A DNA stretch of 38,263 nt from Chloroflexota bacterium (GCA_005889475.1 VBGT01000001.1:1-38263); one strand, 5' to 3'; counted from the first letter of the stretch, positions 26,005-34,253 are shown. The notes: a model not told the origin generated them from the letters alone. Made by a program: numbers and translations.

Positions 26005-27045
26005 GTGCGCGTCGGCCATGTTCGCGAGCGGCACGGGCCCGCGGGGTCGCCGTGGCGACTGGCTGTTTCGCCGGACGCGACCGGGGCATGGCTCGATCTC
26101 GAGATCGTTCGGCGCCGCCTGGTCGCAGCCGACCCGCGACGTGCGCACAACGCGATCCTGTTCCGGCAGCCCATCACGATACTCGACGACCACCTCGGCC
26201 GCGGCCTGCGGATCGAGGCGCTTCGGGAGCTCGTCGAGGGGTTCGCCGCCGGTGGTGGCGCGCGAGATGTCGATGACGACGCGGTGCTGGACGAGGCGAA
26301 TCTCGCCTTCGGACCGCCCGTGCTCCGACCCGCCTCGTTCCGCGACTTCTACGCCTTCGAGCAGCATGTCCGGACGGTGTGGGAGCGTCGCGGGGGCGAC
26401 ATTCCCGAGGCCTGGTATCGGCTGCCGATCTTCTACTTCTCGAACACCTCCGAGCTCCGCGGGCCAGGTGACCGGGTGTGGGCGCCCCGAGGGTCCTCGG
26501 AGCTCGACTTCGAGCTCGAGGTCGGGGCGGTGGTCGACACGCCGGTCTACAACCTGCCGGAAGAGCGGGCGGCCGAGGCCATCGGCGGCTACCTCGTCGT
26601 CAACGACTGGTCGGCGCGCGACCTCCAGCGCGACGAGTCGACCGTCCGGCTCGGCCCGGCGAAGGGCAAGGACTTCGCGCTGACGATCGGGCCGTGGATC
26701 GTGACCCCGGACGAGCTCGCCGATCGATGGGCGACCGACGCGCTGTCACCCGACCTGGCGATGACCGCCTCCGTCACCGGCGCCGACGGGCGCACGGTCG
26801 TGGTGGCGAACGGCTCGTGGGCGAGCGCGCGCTACTCGTTCGCGCAGATGCTCGCCCGGGCCTCGGCCGATGTGCACGTCCGGCCGGGCGAGCTGCTCGG
26901 GAGCGGGACGGTCGGCACCGGTTGCCTGCTCGAGGTCAAGGACCAGACCCTCGGTCGATGGCTCGAGCCCAGCGACGTCGTGACCCTCGCCATCGAGCGC
27001 ATCGGCGAGCTCACGACGCCGATCGTCGCCCGCCCAGCCTCCTGA
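26005..27045 (+). CDS. fumarylacetoacetate hydrolase family protein
   Basis: A 346-residue C-C bond hydrolase of the FAH superfamily. The metal-binding acidic residues are seen in SELDFELEVG, followed by GGYLVVNDWSARDLQ and KGKDFALTIGPWIVT. The late GTGCLLEV and LEPSDVVTL blocks are also typical. The sequence FYFSNTSELRGPGD and the N-terminal extension resemble true fumarylacetoacetases (end of tyrosine breakdown) more than short FAH-domain isomerases. With hppD and hmgA nearby that is the likeliest role, but acylpyruvase activity remains possible. The GTG start is set by the -10 box. Confidence 0.85.
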   Translation: MRVGHVRERHGPAGSPWRLAVSPDATGAWLDLEIVRRRLVAADPRRAHNAILFRQPITILDDHLGRGLRIEALRELVEGFAAGGGARDVDDDAVLDEANLAFGPPVLRPASFRDFYAFEQHVRTVWERRGGDIPEAWYRLPIFYFSNTSELRGPGDRVWAPRGSSELDFELEVGAVVDTPVYNLPEERAAEAIGGYLVVNDWSARDLQRDESTVRLGPAKGKDFALTIGPWIVTPDELADRWATDALSPDLAMTASVTGADGRTVVVANGSWASARYSFAQMLARASADVHVRPGELLGSGTVGTGCLLEVKDQTLGRWLEPSDVVTLAIERIGELTTPIVARPAS

Positions 27046-27052
27046 GGCCGGC

Positions 27053-27082
27053 TTGACACTTCACGGTTGCTCCATCCATCAT
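27053..27082 (+). promoter_or_regulatory. TauE-family gene promoter
   Basis: TTGACA (27053-27058), 18 bases, CATCAT (27077-27082). Unlike the leaderless genes it leaves a leader of about 35 bases with a GGAGAG ribosome binding site before the ATG at 27124. Confidence 0.5.
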
Positions 27083-27084
27083 AC

Positions 27085-27117
27085 CCACTAATCCCACTAA
27101 TTTGGTGGACATAGTGG
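27085..27117. promoter_or_regulatory. nested palindromic operator before TauE gene
   Basis: A 33-bp nested inverted repeat centred on 27101, in which 12 of 16 base pairs match. The outer arms are CCACTA/TAGTGG and the inner arms CCAC/GTGG. Directly repeated CCCACTAAT units lie on the left side. It starts just after the -10 box, a good place for repression. The Rrf2 regulator two genes on is the obvious candidate binder (inference). Confidence 0.6.
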
Positions 27118-27123
27118 AGAGCG

Positions 27124-28041
27124 ATGCCAGTGGTCACGCTCATGGCCATCGCCTTCGCCGGGTTCGTCGCCCAGCTGGTCGACGGCTCGCTCGGCATGGG
27201 CTACGGCGTCACGTCGACCAGCTTGTTGCTGACGCTCGGCCTGGCACCCGCCCTTGCCTCTGCCTCGGTCCACCTCGCCGAGATCGGCACGACGGCGGTT
27301 TCCGGCCTGTCGCATTGGCGGATGGGCAACGTCGACATGCGGTCGCTGCTGATGATCGGGATCCCGGGCGGCGTCGGTGGGTTCCTGGGCGCCGTCGTGC
27401 TGGCCAACCTGTCGCTCGACGCCGCGCGCCCGATGGTGTCGCTGGTGCTCCTGGCGCTGGGGGCCGTGATCATCTTCCGGTACATCCACGGCCGGCGAAC
27501 CGCCGCAGCGCGTGCGGCAGGCGAGGCGCCGGCGGGCGGCGTCGGAAACGCAACTCTCCCGCTCGGCTTCGTCGGGGGCTTCCTCGACGCGAGCGGTGGC
27601 GGCGGCTGGGGTCCCGTGACGACCTCGTCGCTGATGGCCGCGGCGCGCATGCGGCCGCGGACGGTCATCGGCACCGTGAGCGGCTCGGAGTTCATCGTGT
27701 CGGTCGCCGCGAGCGTCGGGTTCCTGCTCACACTCGGCTCGGCAGGCATCGACTTCAGCATCGTGGCCATGCTGCTGCTCGGCGGGGTCATCGCCGCGCC
27801 GCTCTCCGCGTGGCTCGTCCGGCGCTTCGACGACCAGGCCCTGGCAACGGGTGTCGGTGGCCTGATCATCTTCCTCAACGTCGATCGAGGCCTCGGCCTG
27901 TTCGGCGTCGACGTGTCGATCGGGCTCGGGCTGCGCCTCGCGGTGGCCGCCGTCTCCGTGGTGGTCGTCGCCGTGCTCCTGGTTCGAAGCCGGGTGCGGC
28001 GCACGGCTGCGGCCGCAGCAGCGGGCACCCCCGCCGCCTGA
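27124..28041 (+). CDS. sulfite exporter TauE/SafE family membrane protein
   Basis: A 305-residue membrane protein with about eight helices in two repeats. Each repeat begins with the family motif: FAGFVAQLVDGSLGMGYG near residue 10 and VGGFLDASGGGGWGPV near residue 150. Family members move sulfite, sulfoacetate, organosulfur or other anions outward or inward; the substrate is not readable. The ATG at 27124 follows GGAGAG. The operator upstream and an Rrf2 regulator 28 bases downstream suggest regulated expression, perhaps by sulfur or nitrosative status. Confidence 0.9.
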   Translation: MPVVTLMAIAFAGFVAQLVDGSLGMGYGVTSTSLLLTLGLAPALASASVHLAEIGTTAVSGLSHWRMGNVDMRSLLMIGIPGGVGGFLGAVVLANLSLDAARPMVSLVLLALGAVIIFRYIHGRRTAAARAAGEAPAGGVGNATLPLGFVGGFLDASGGGGWGPVTTSSLMAAARMRPRTVIGTVSGSEFIVSVAASVGFLLTLGSAGIDFSIVAMLLLGGVIAAPLSAWLVRRFDDQALATGVGGLIIFLNVDRGLGLFGVDVSIGLGLRLAVAAVSVVVVAVLLVRSRVRRTAAAAAAGTPAA

Positions 28042-28057
28042 CGCGCCGTCCCGTCCG

Positions 28058-28063
28058 TACACT
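28058..28063 (+). promoter_or_regulatory. -10 box of rrf2-like gene (leaderless)
   Basis: TACACT, six bases, GTG at 28070. The identical box and spacing precede the CBS-domain gene at 37615. Confidence 0.55.
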
Positions 28064-28069
28064 CGCGGC

Positions 28070-28528
28070 GTGAGGGTCTCAGCGCGAGCGGACTACGCGA
28101 TCCGCGCGCTGGTGGAGCTGGCAGCTGCCGGCCCCGACGCGCCGATTCGCGGTGAGGCGATCGCGCGGGCGCAGTCGATCCCGACCAAGTACCTGGAGAA
28201 CCTCCTCGCCGACCTGCGACGGGCGCGGCTGGTGTCGAGCCAGCGTGGCCTCAAGGGTGGCTACCGGCTCGCTCGGCCGGCATCGTCGATCACGCTCGCC
28301 GACGTCATCCGGGTGATCGACGGGCCCCTCGCCGGGGTCCGTGACGAGGCGCCCGAGAACGTCGCCTACCCCGGCGCGGCCGCGAGCCTGCGCGATGTCT
28401 GGGTCGCCCTGCGCGCGAGCATGCGGACGGTGCTCGAAGCGGTGACCCTGGCCGACGTTGCCTTGGGTCGCCTGCCCGCATCCGTCCGGCGCCGCCTGCG
28501 CGACCCGGGCGCTTGGAGCCGCCGCTGA
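28070..28528 (+). CDS. Rrf2-family transcriptional regulator
   Basis: A 152-residue winged-helix regulator that starts with the family hallmark VSARADYAIRALVELA. It contains IPTKYLENLLADLRRARLV and RGLKGGYRLARP (the wing). The usual three cysteines that hold an Fe-S cluster in IscR/NsrR are missing; the protein has no cysteine at all. It must sense something else, as CymR does through a partner enzyme. It lies between the TauE exporter and a PLP enzyme whose start overlaps its stop, so the three probably form one functional unit. Confidence 0.9.
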   Translation: MRVSARADYAIRALVELAAAGPDAPIRGEAIARAQSIPTKYLENLLADLRRARLVSSQRGLKGGYRLARPASSITLADVIRVIDGPLAGVRDEAPENVAYPGAAASLRDVWVALRASMRTVLEAVTLADVALGRLPASVRRRLRDPGAWSRR

Positions 28529-29670
28529 TGGCCGTGCCGTCCGCCGCTTTGGAAAGTGCCATCGAGTCGATCGTCCCGCCGCGGCTTCCTTCCGGCGTCG
28601 ATACGCCCGCCCTGGTGATCGACCTCGACGTCGTCGAGCGGAACGCGCGCCGGCTCGCCGAGGATCTGGGCATCCGTGGGGTCGCCCTCCGACCGCACGC
28701 CAAGACGCACAAGAGCGTCGCGCTGGCGCGCCTGCAGCTCGAGAGTGGCGCGCGCGGGATCACCGTCGGGAACCTGGGCGAGGCCGAGGTCTTCGCGGCG
28801 GGCGGGCTCGACGACGTGTTCGTCGCCTACCCGGTTTGGGCGGAGGGCCCGAAGGCCGCTCGTCTGCGGTCCCTGCACGAGAAGAGCGGTCTCCGGCTGT
28901 CCGTCGGGTTCGACTCGATCGAAGGAGCCAGGCGGCTTGCCGCGGCCGCGGCGGGCTCCACCCGCCGGCTTCGCACCTTGCTCGAGCTCGACCCTGGCAA
29001 CCGACGGACCGGCGTGCTTCCGGACGATGCCGGGGGCGTGGCGCGCGCCGCCCGTGATCTCGGGCTCGACGTCGTCGGGCTGTTCACCCACGGCGGCCAT
29101 GCGTACGCGGGCCTCGACGCCGTTGCCGGTGCTGCCGCCGACGAGATCCGGACGCTCGAACACGGGCGTGACGCGCTCCGAGCAGAGGGCATCGAGGTCG
29201 AGATCCTGTCGGCCGGCTCTACCCCGACCGCGCTCGGCGCGGCCGCGGCGCCCGTGACCGAGATTCGAGCCGGCACGTACATCGTCGGCGATCGCCAGCA
29301 GGTGGTCCTCGGCGCCGTCCCGCCGGAGGGCGTGGCGATCTGGGTGGCGGCCACCGTGGTCAGCGTCGCTGTGCCGGGCCAGGTCGTCGTCGATGCCGGC
29401 TCCAAGACACTTACGAAGGACGTGGCGCCCAACCTCGCGGGCCACGGCTACCTGCCGGCGTATCCGGCCGCCGAGATCCTCCGCGTCGCCGACTACCACG
29501 GCATGACCCGGATCCCCGACGGCACGCCCGCACCGCGCCTCGGCGAAGTCGTGGCCATCGTGCCCAACCACTGCTGCCCGGTGATCGACCTGCGCGACAC
29601 GTTCGTCGCCGTTCGGTCCGGGTCCATCGTGGGGACGTGGCCCGTCGATGCACGGGGTCGCAGCGGCTGA
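28528..29670 (+). CDS. D-threonine aldolase / D-serine dehydratase-like PLP enzyme
   Basis: A fold type III (alanine racemase-like) PLP enzyme of 380 residues. The PLP lysine is in LRPHAKTHKS, the barrel section TVGNLGEAEVF follows, and the C-terminal metal site reads VPNHCCPVIDL (His and Cys). These features match D-threonine aldolase and D-serine dehydratase (DSD1-type) enzymes, which cleave or deaminate D-hydroxyamino acids. The ATG at 28528 overlaps the preceding TGA (TGATG). A TTG 15 bases upstream is a weaker alternative. Being co-translated with an Rrf2 regulator and next to a TauE exporter is unusual and may point to a sulfur-containing substrate (speculative). Confidence 0.85.
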   Translation: MAVPSAALESAIESIVPPRLPSGVDTPALVIDLDVVERNARRLAEDLGIRGVALRPHAKTHKSVALARLQLESGARGITVGNLGEAEVFAAGGLDDVFVAYPVWAEGPKAARLRSLHEKSGLRLSVGFDSIEGARRLAAAAAGSTRRLRTLLELDPGNRRTGVLPDDAGGVARAARDLGLDVVGLFTHGGHAYAGLDAVAGAAADEIRTLEHGRDALRAEGIEVEILSAGSTPTALGAAAAPVTEIRAGTYIVGDRQQVVLGAVPPEGVAIWVAATVVSVAVPGQVVVDAGSKTLTKDVAPNLAGHGYLPAYPAAEILRVADYHGMTRIPDGTPAPRLGEVVAIVPNHCCPVIDLRDTFVAVRSGSIVGTWPVDARGRSG

Positions 29671-29741
29671 ACGTTTTGCCGCGGCGCCCAGTGCGCCGCC
29701 ACCGCCGTCAACCTGACAATCTCAGTCCGCGCGACATGACG

Positions 29742-29779
29742 TGAACGTTCGGCCGCGAGCCTGCCGTCATAGTCGGTAG
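29742..29779 (+). promoter_or_regulatory. ECF-type promoter of sigma module 1
   Basis: TGAACGTT, 16 bases, GTCATAGT, then GGTAG. It is almost superimposable on the element before the second sigma gene (35836-35873), with identical spacing and about 24 of 30 further positions alike. Likely the site at which the sigma factor controls its own gene. Confidence 0.65.
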
Positions 29780-29815
29780 TCGCAGCACATTGACTGCGGC
29801 GACCCGGAGGTCCAG

Positions 29816-30364
29816 GTGGATCGAGACCTCGTCGAGCGGGCCCGGCATGGCGATCGAGAGGCGTTTGCGGTCCTGGTGCACCAGGTCAGCGATTCGCTCT
29901 ACTCCGTTGCCTACCGGATCCTGCGCGACACGGGCCTCGCCGAGGACGCACTGCAGAACGCCCTCATCCTCGCCTGGCGCCGGCTCCCGAAGCTTCGGGA
30001 CCCCGACCGTTTCGAGGCGTGGATCCATCGGATCCTTGTGCACGCCTGCTACGACGAGTCGCAGCGGGCGCGCTCCTGGCGCTCCACCGTTCGCGTGTTG
30101 CCCGTCGACGAACCGTCCGGCTTCGACGAGCACGCGCGGGTCGCCGACCGTGACGAGCTCGAGGGAGCGTTTCGAAAGCTGACGCTCGAGCAACGTGCGG
30201 TCTTCGTCCTGCATCACTACGTCGGCCTCCCGCTGGTGGAGGTCGCCGAGCTCCTGGAAATTCCGGCGGGGACTGCCCGTTCCCGCCTGCACTACGCGCT
30301 GGCCGGGCTTCGCGTGGCACTGCTGCGCGACGCCCCGCCTGTCCAGGAAGGACGCCTCGCATGA
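29816..30364 (+). CDS. ECF RNA polymerase sigma factor (module 1)
   Basis: A 182-residue extracytoplasmic-function sigma factor. Region 2 (about 8-75) contains AFAVLVHQVSDSLYSVAYRIL and the -10-recognition part AEDALQNALILAWRRLPKL. Region 4 (about 118-172) has LTLEQRAVFVLHHYVGLPLVEVAELLEIPAGTARSRLHYAL with the helix-turn-helix. There is no C-terminal sensor extension. The GTG start at 29816 has GGAGG six bases upstream. The stop overlaps the start of the membrane partner gene (ATGA), the usual arrangement of sigma and anti-sigma. A close paralogue is at 35242-35796. Confidence 0.92.
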   Translation: MDRDLVERARHGDREAFAVLVHQVSDSLYSVAYRILRDTGLAEDALQNALILAWRRLPKLRDPDRFEAWIHRILVHACYDESQRARSWRSTVRVLPVDEPSGFDEHARVADRDELEGAFRKLTLEQRAVFVLHHYVGLPLVEVAELLEIPAGTARSRLHYALAGLRVALLRDAPPVQEGRLA

Positions 30365-31305
30365 CCGACGATCGATCGCTCGAACGCGCCGCTCGATCGT
30401 GGCTCGAAGAGGGGCCGTCGCAGGCCCCCGATCGAGCGGTTGAGGCTGCCCTCCTGCGTGTCGAAACGACATCACAGGAACGGGATCTCCGGATCCCGTG
30501 GAGGTTGCCCAAGATGAACCCGATGATGCGCCTCGGGACGATCGCGTTCGTCGCGGTCGTCGCGATCGGCGGCACTCTTTATGTATTCAGACCCGCCCAG
30601 TTCGGTGGTCCTTCGACCACCGCCTCGCCGACGGGTTCGCCACTTCCCAGCACGGCGCCCGCGAGTCTCGAGGGGACCTGGGAAACGACGTTCACCAGGC
30701 AGGAGATGCTCGCCGCGGGCATCGCCGACGCGGCCGAGGACGATCCCAGCAACTACGGGCACTTCAAGCTCGCTATCTCTGCCGGCCTCGTGCTCACGGT
30801 CCACCTGGATGGCCCGCAGGACACCTCGGCGGGCAGGTACGTCGCCCGTGGAGGAACGTTCACCAGCACGACGCTTGCCGGCGAGACGTTCTCGTGGTCC
30901 TATGCAGTCTCGAGCACAACCCTCACGTTCGCGGGCAATGGGCCTGTCACGCTCCGGGCCAAGCCCTGGACACGCGTCGCCCCGGCGAGCATCGAAGGCA
31001 CGTGGGAAACGAGCTTCACGAGAGACGAGATGCTGGCCGCCGGGATCGTCCCGGGCGAAGACGACGCCAGCAACTACGGGCACTTCACGCTGGCCATCCA
31101 CGATGGCGGCTCGGTCCTGACCCAGCTGGACGGCCCGAAGCTCACTGGTCGCGCGGCGTGCGTGGTCCATGGCAGCTCATTCACGTCGGCTTCGACGAAC
31201 GGCGAGGTCTTCACCTGGTCGTTCACGGCCACGGACACCACGCTCACCTTCCAGGGCGGTCCAGTGACACTGCGGGTCAAGCCCTGGACGCGTATCGGTC
31301 CGTAG
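30361..31305 (+). CDS. putative membrane anti-sigma partner with duplicated outer domain (module 1)
   Basis: A 314-residue single-pass membrane protein. The cytoplasmic N-terminus (1-57) has WLEEG and QERDLRIPWR. These are shared with the otherwise different partner of module 2, so it is probably the sigma-binding part. One membrane helix (58-76) and a Ser/Thr/Pro linker (about 77-100) lead outside. There, a ~106-residue domain occurs twice in tandem (101-208 and 209-314), each copy with EGTWETxFTRxEMLAAGI, SNYGHF and TLRxKPWTR. The domain looks like a small beta barrel, perhaps lipocalin-like. No known anti-sigma domain (ZAS) is seen, so the role rests on context and the shared motif. Confidence 0.72.
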   Translation: MTDDRSLERAARSWLEEGPSQAPDRAVEAALLRVETTSQERDLRIPWRLPKMNPMMRLGTIAFVAVVAIGGTLYVFRPAQFGGPSTTASPTGSPLPSTAPASLEGTWETTFTRQEMLAAGIADAAEDDPSNYGHFKLAISAGLVLTVHLDGPQDTSAGRYVARGGTFTSTTLAGETFSWSYAVSSTTLTFAGNGPVTLRAKPWTRVAPASIEGTWETSFTRDEMLAAGIVPGEDDASNYGHFTLAIHDGGSVLTQLDGPKLTGRAACVVHGSSFTSASTNGEVFTWSFTATDTTLTFQGGPVTLRVKPWTRIGP

Positions 31306-31353
31306 CTCCACCTCGGCGCTGGTCTGGGCCGCAGCCCACTCCGAACGGCGGCA

Positions 31354-31359
31354 TAGACT
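31354..31359 (+). promoter_or_regulatory. possible -10 box of hmgA
   Basis: TAGACT overlapping the left arm of the palindrome before hmgA. It lies 33 bases before the ATG, so this gene would not be leaderless. Confidence 0.35.
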
Positions 31360-31386
31360 GGCCTCCGCAGACCGCGGAGGCCAGTC
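31356..31386. promoter_or_regulatory. 13-bp perfect palindrome before hmgA
   Basis: GACTGGCCTCCGC and its exact complement around a five-base loop, ending six bases before the hmgA ATG. The right arm contains GGAGG, the only ribosome binding site candidate, which the hairpin would hide. It could be an operator, a translation-blocking hairpin, or the terminator of sigma module 1. Confidence 0.6.
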
Positions 31387-31392
31387 GATTCA

Positions 31393-32616
31393 ATGTATTA
31401 CGTGCGCCACGGCAGCGTCCCGCAGCAACGTCACACCCAGCACCGGGCGCCGGACGGCAGCCTGTACGCCGAAGAGCTGTTCGGCGTCGAGGGCTTCACC
31501 GGGAGGAGCTCGCTGCTGTACCACCTCGTTCCACCGACGCGAACCCACAAGATCGAGCCCCTCCGCGAAATCCAGCTCGAGGCGGCTGACGAGAAGACTC
31601 ATCGACACCACCTGACCAAGACCGGCGGTGTCGAGCCGAAGGGCGATGCAATCAGCGGCCGGGTTCCGCTCTACTTCAACAACGACGTCGTCTTCGGCGT
31701 CGTCCGCCCGGCCGAGGGAATGCCCGCGGGGACCTTCTACCGCAACGGGATCGCGGACGAGATGCTGTTCGTCCACGAGGGCGCAGGGGTCTGCGACACT
31801 GTCTTCGGGCCGCTGCGCTATGGCCCCGGCGACTACCTCGTCCTGCCCATCGGCACGACCTGGCGCCTCGATCCCGATGCTGGCTCAGCGCAGCGCATCC
31901 TGTACCTCGAGGCGCCCTCCGAGATCGAGCCGCCGAAGCGCTACCGGAACGACTACGGCCAGCTGCTGGAGCACTCGCCTTACTCGCAGCGCGACCTGCA
32001 CGATCCCGAGGACGTGCCACCGAGGACCGACGAGGGCGACTTCGTCATCCACGTCCGTTCGACCGACCGGATCACCGCCTACCACTACCGGCACCACCCG
32101 TTCGACGTCGTCGGCTGGGACGGCTACCTGTGGCCGTTCCGGTTCAACATCGGCGACTTCCAGCCGATCACCGGCCGCGTCCACCAGCCACCGCCGGTCC
32201 ACCAGACCTTCCAGGCGCGCAACTTCGTGGTCTGCTCGTTCGTTCCCCGCAAGTTCGACTACCACCCGCTCGCCATCCCGGCGCCATACAACCACTCGAA
32301 CATCAACTCGGACGAGGTCATCTACTACGTCGCCGGCAACTTCATGAGCCGCCGCGGCGTGGAGATCGCCTCGTTCACCCTCCACCCGGCCGGCATCCCG
32401 CACGGGCCGCATCCGGGCACCGTCGAGGCGTCGATCGGCAAGGAGGCGACCGAGGAGCTGGCAGTGATGGTCGACACGTTCCACCCGCTCAAGCTCACGA
32501 AGGCCGCGCTCGACCTCGACGACGACCGATATCCGTACTCGTGGCTGCCCGCCGACGACCACGCGAGAGAGGCCTCCGAGCTCGCGGAGCGAGGCCCGGA
32601 GGCGTTCCCGGACTAG
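31393..32616 (+). CDS. hmgA: homogentisate 1,2-dioxygenase
   Basis: Fe(II) ring-cleaving enzyme that converts homogentisate to maleylacetoacetate. The 407 residues form a cupin-like fold. Likely iron ligands are the His in PYNHSN, the Glu in NSDEVIYYV and the His in GIPHGPHPG. YRNGIADEMLFVHEG, GDYLVLPIGTTWRL and GWDGYLWPFRFNI are family blocks. The ATG at 31393 is the first residue of homology. It sits behind a strong palindrome and between the two sigma modules. A 44-bp copy of its last codons, with three changes, is found at 34312-34355. The NCS1 permease follows 120 bases later. Confidence 0.92.
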   Translation: MYYVRHGSVPQQRHTQHRAPDGSLYAEELFGVEGFTGRSSLLYHLVPPTRTHKIEPLREIQLEAADEKTHRHHLTKTGGVEPKGDAISGRVPLYFNNDVVFGVVRPAEGMPAGTFYRNGIADEMLFVHEGAGVCDTVFGPLRYGPGDYLVLPIGTTWRLDPDAGSAQRILYLEAPSEIEPPKRYRNDYGQLLEHSPYSQRDLHDPEDVPPRTDEGDFVIHVRSTDRITAYHYRHHPFDVVGWDGYLWPFRFNIGDFQPITGRVHQPPPVHQTFQARNFVVCSFVPRKFDYHPLAIPAPYNHSNINSDEVIYYVAGNFMSRRGVEIASFTLHPAGIPHGPHPGTVEASIGKEATEELAVMVDTFHPLKLTKAALDLDDDRYPYSWLPADDHAREASELAERGPEAFPD

Positions 32617-32735
32617 TCGCGGCGAGGGGAAGGAGGTGGCGATCAACGTCGTCGACTTCGAGAGGGATTGAGGAGCCGTGCGCAATCAGGCTCCGTGATG
32701 AGGGAGCGGCCTGAACGGCCGAGGAGGGTTGGTCG

Positions 32736-34148
32736 ATGACTGCTGAACCCATGCCAATGCCCGGCGTCGGCGACATGCCGACGCACGAGGGCGACCTGAA
32801 GATCGAGAGCCACGGCTTCGAGCCGATCCCCGAATCGGCGCGCTATGGTTCGCTGAGTCGCGTCTTCACCGTTTGGTTTACGCCGAACCTCGTGCCGGCG
32901 GCGTTCTTCATCGGGACGCTGGTGACGCTCGACTTCCTCAAGCTCGGGCTCGTCACCTCGATCCTCGCGGTGATCGTCGGGAATCTGGTCGGCTCGTACT
33001 TCGTCGGGCTGCTCAGCACCATGGGCCCGAAGCTCGGGCTCGCCCAGATGGCAGCCGCACGCCTGCCGTTCGGCAAGTCGATCATCCTGCCGGGCCTGTT
33101 GAACTGGCTGAGCTGCATCGGCTGGGACGCGGTCAACAACGTGTTCGGCGCCGTCGCGCTGACGCTCCTGATCCCGGCGGTGCCATTCTGGCTCGCGTTG
33201 ATCGTGATCGTCGGCGCCCAGGGCGCCCTCGGCATCGTCGGCTACGAGGCGATCCACACCTTCGAGAAGTGGATGGCGCTCGTCCTGGGCGCGATGTTCG
33301 TCGTCCTCTCGATCTCGATCTTCGGACAGGCGGATACGAGCCTCGCGGACGGCTTCACCGGCGCCGACCAGATCGGTGCGTTCATCGCCTATGTCGCGAT
33401 CGTCGCCAGCTTCGTGCTCGCGTGGAGCCTCTACGCCTCGGACTACTCGCGCTACCTGCCCGCCCAGACGGATTCGCGCAAGGTGTTCTGGTACACGCTG
33501 GGTGGCATGGCCGTCGCGTCAATCTGGCTCGAGATCCTCGGCGTGCTCGTCGCGACAAAGGCGACCGGCGGGGAGTCGAGCGACACCATCTACGCCGTGC
33601 TCGGCGGCAACGGCGCGATCATCGCGAGCCTCGCAATGGTGGCGATCTTCCTCGGGACGATCGCGGTGAACGCGCTCAATGACTACACCGGCTCGCTGTC
33701 GCTGCAGGCCGCGGGACTCCGGGTTCGCCGGGTCTACTCGGCGGCGGTCGTCGCCGTCCTCGGTTTCCTGGCCACGCTGTACCTCCAGTACAACGGCGAT
33801 TTCGCCGGGAGCTTCATCAGCTTCCTGCTCTTCATCAGCTACTGGATCACGCCGTTCGTCGGGGTCGTGCTGGCCGACTGGTGGCTCCGCGGACGGAACG
33901 CCGACCCGCGATCGATCGTCGATTTCGCCCGCCTCCCCACCGGAACCGTCGGTCTGGTCGCCCTGGTGCTCGGCTTCGTGATCGGCATCCCATTCCAGAA
34001 CTCGGCGCTTGGCTACGACTGGGGTGGGCCGTTCAACTACGTCACGGCGACCTACCTGCACGGCGCCGACCTTGCGTACTACGTCGGTGGCGGTGCGGCC
34101 TTCCTCATCTATTGGTTCGGCGCTCGCAGAACGGTCGCGCGCGCCTGA
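32736..34148 (+). CDS. NCS1-family nucleobase/cation permease
   Basis: A 470-residue transporter with about twelve membrane helices, of the purine-cytosine permease (CodB/FCY) branch. Cues are the cytoplasmic N-terminus ending GFEPIPESARYGSLSRVFTVWFTPN, and then GPKLGLAQMAAARLPFGK with NWLSCIGWDAVNN in the core helices. SDYSRYLPAQTDSRKVFWYTLGGM is a near-signature of the family. Substrates in the family include cytosine, purines, allantoin and hydantoins; which one cannot be said. GAGGAGGG precedes the ATG. The preceding 120 bases hold no gene beyond a 12-codon open frame (32636-32671) behind AAGGAG. Confidence 0.88.
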   Translation: MTAEPMPMPGVGDMPTHEGDLKIESHGFEPIPESARYGSLSRVFTVWFTPNLVPAAFFIGTLVTLDFLKLGLVTSILAVIVGNLVGSYFVGLLSTMGPKLGLAQMAAARLPFGKSIILPGLLNWLSCIGWDAVNNVFGAVALTLLIPAVPFWLALIVIVGAQGALGIVGYEAIHTFEKWMALVLGAMFVVLSISIFGQADTSLADGFTGADQIGAFIAYVAIVASFVLAWSLYASDYSRYLPAQTDSRKVFWYTLGGMAVASIWLEILGVLVATKATGGESSDTIYAVLGGNGAIIASLAMVAIFLGTIAVNALNDYTGSLSLQAAGLRVRRVYSAAVVAVLGFLATLYLQYNGDFAGSFISFLLFISYWITPFVGVVLADWWLRGRNADPRSIVDFARLPTGTVGLVALVLGFVIGIPFQNSALGYDWGGPFNYVTATYLHGADLAYYVGGGAAFLIYWFGARRTVARA

Positions 34149-34217
34149 GTCAGTGCCGTGAGCATGGCCTCCGTCTCCGACGGTCGGCTGTGCCCCAGGG
34201 CAGGACGTACGTGAAGT

Positions 34218-34253
34218 GGAACGAGGCCGCCGAATGATCGGCGGCCTCGTTCC
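34218..34253. terminator. strong hairpin terminator after the NCS1 permease
   Basis: A perfect 16-bp inverted repeat (GGAACGAGGCCGCCGA and its complement) with an ATGA loop, 70 bases beyond the permease stop and between convergent genes. There is no clear T-tract, but this is the longest perfect hairpin in the window and probably ends transcription from both sides. Confidence 0.75.

Noticed and set aside
30481-30498. Hairpin CGGGATC-loop-GATCCCG found in both membrane partner genes
   Set aside because: It falls in the codons of the conserved ERDLRIP motif in both paralogues, so protein conservation accounts for it.
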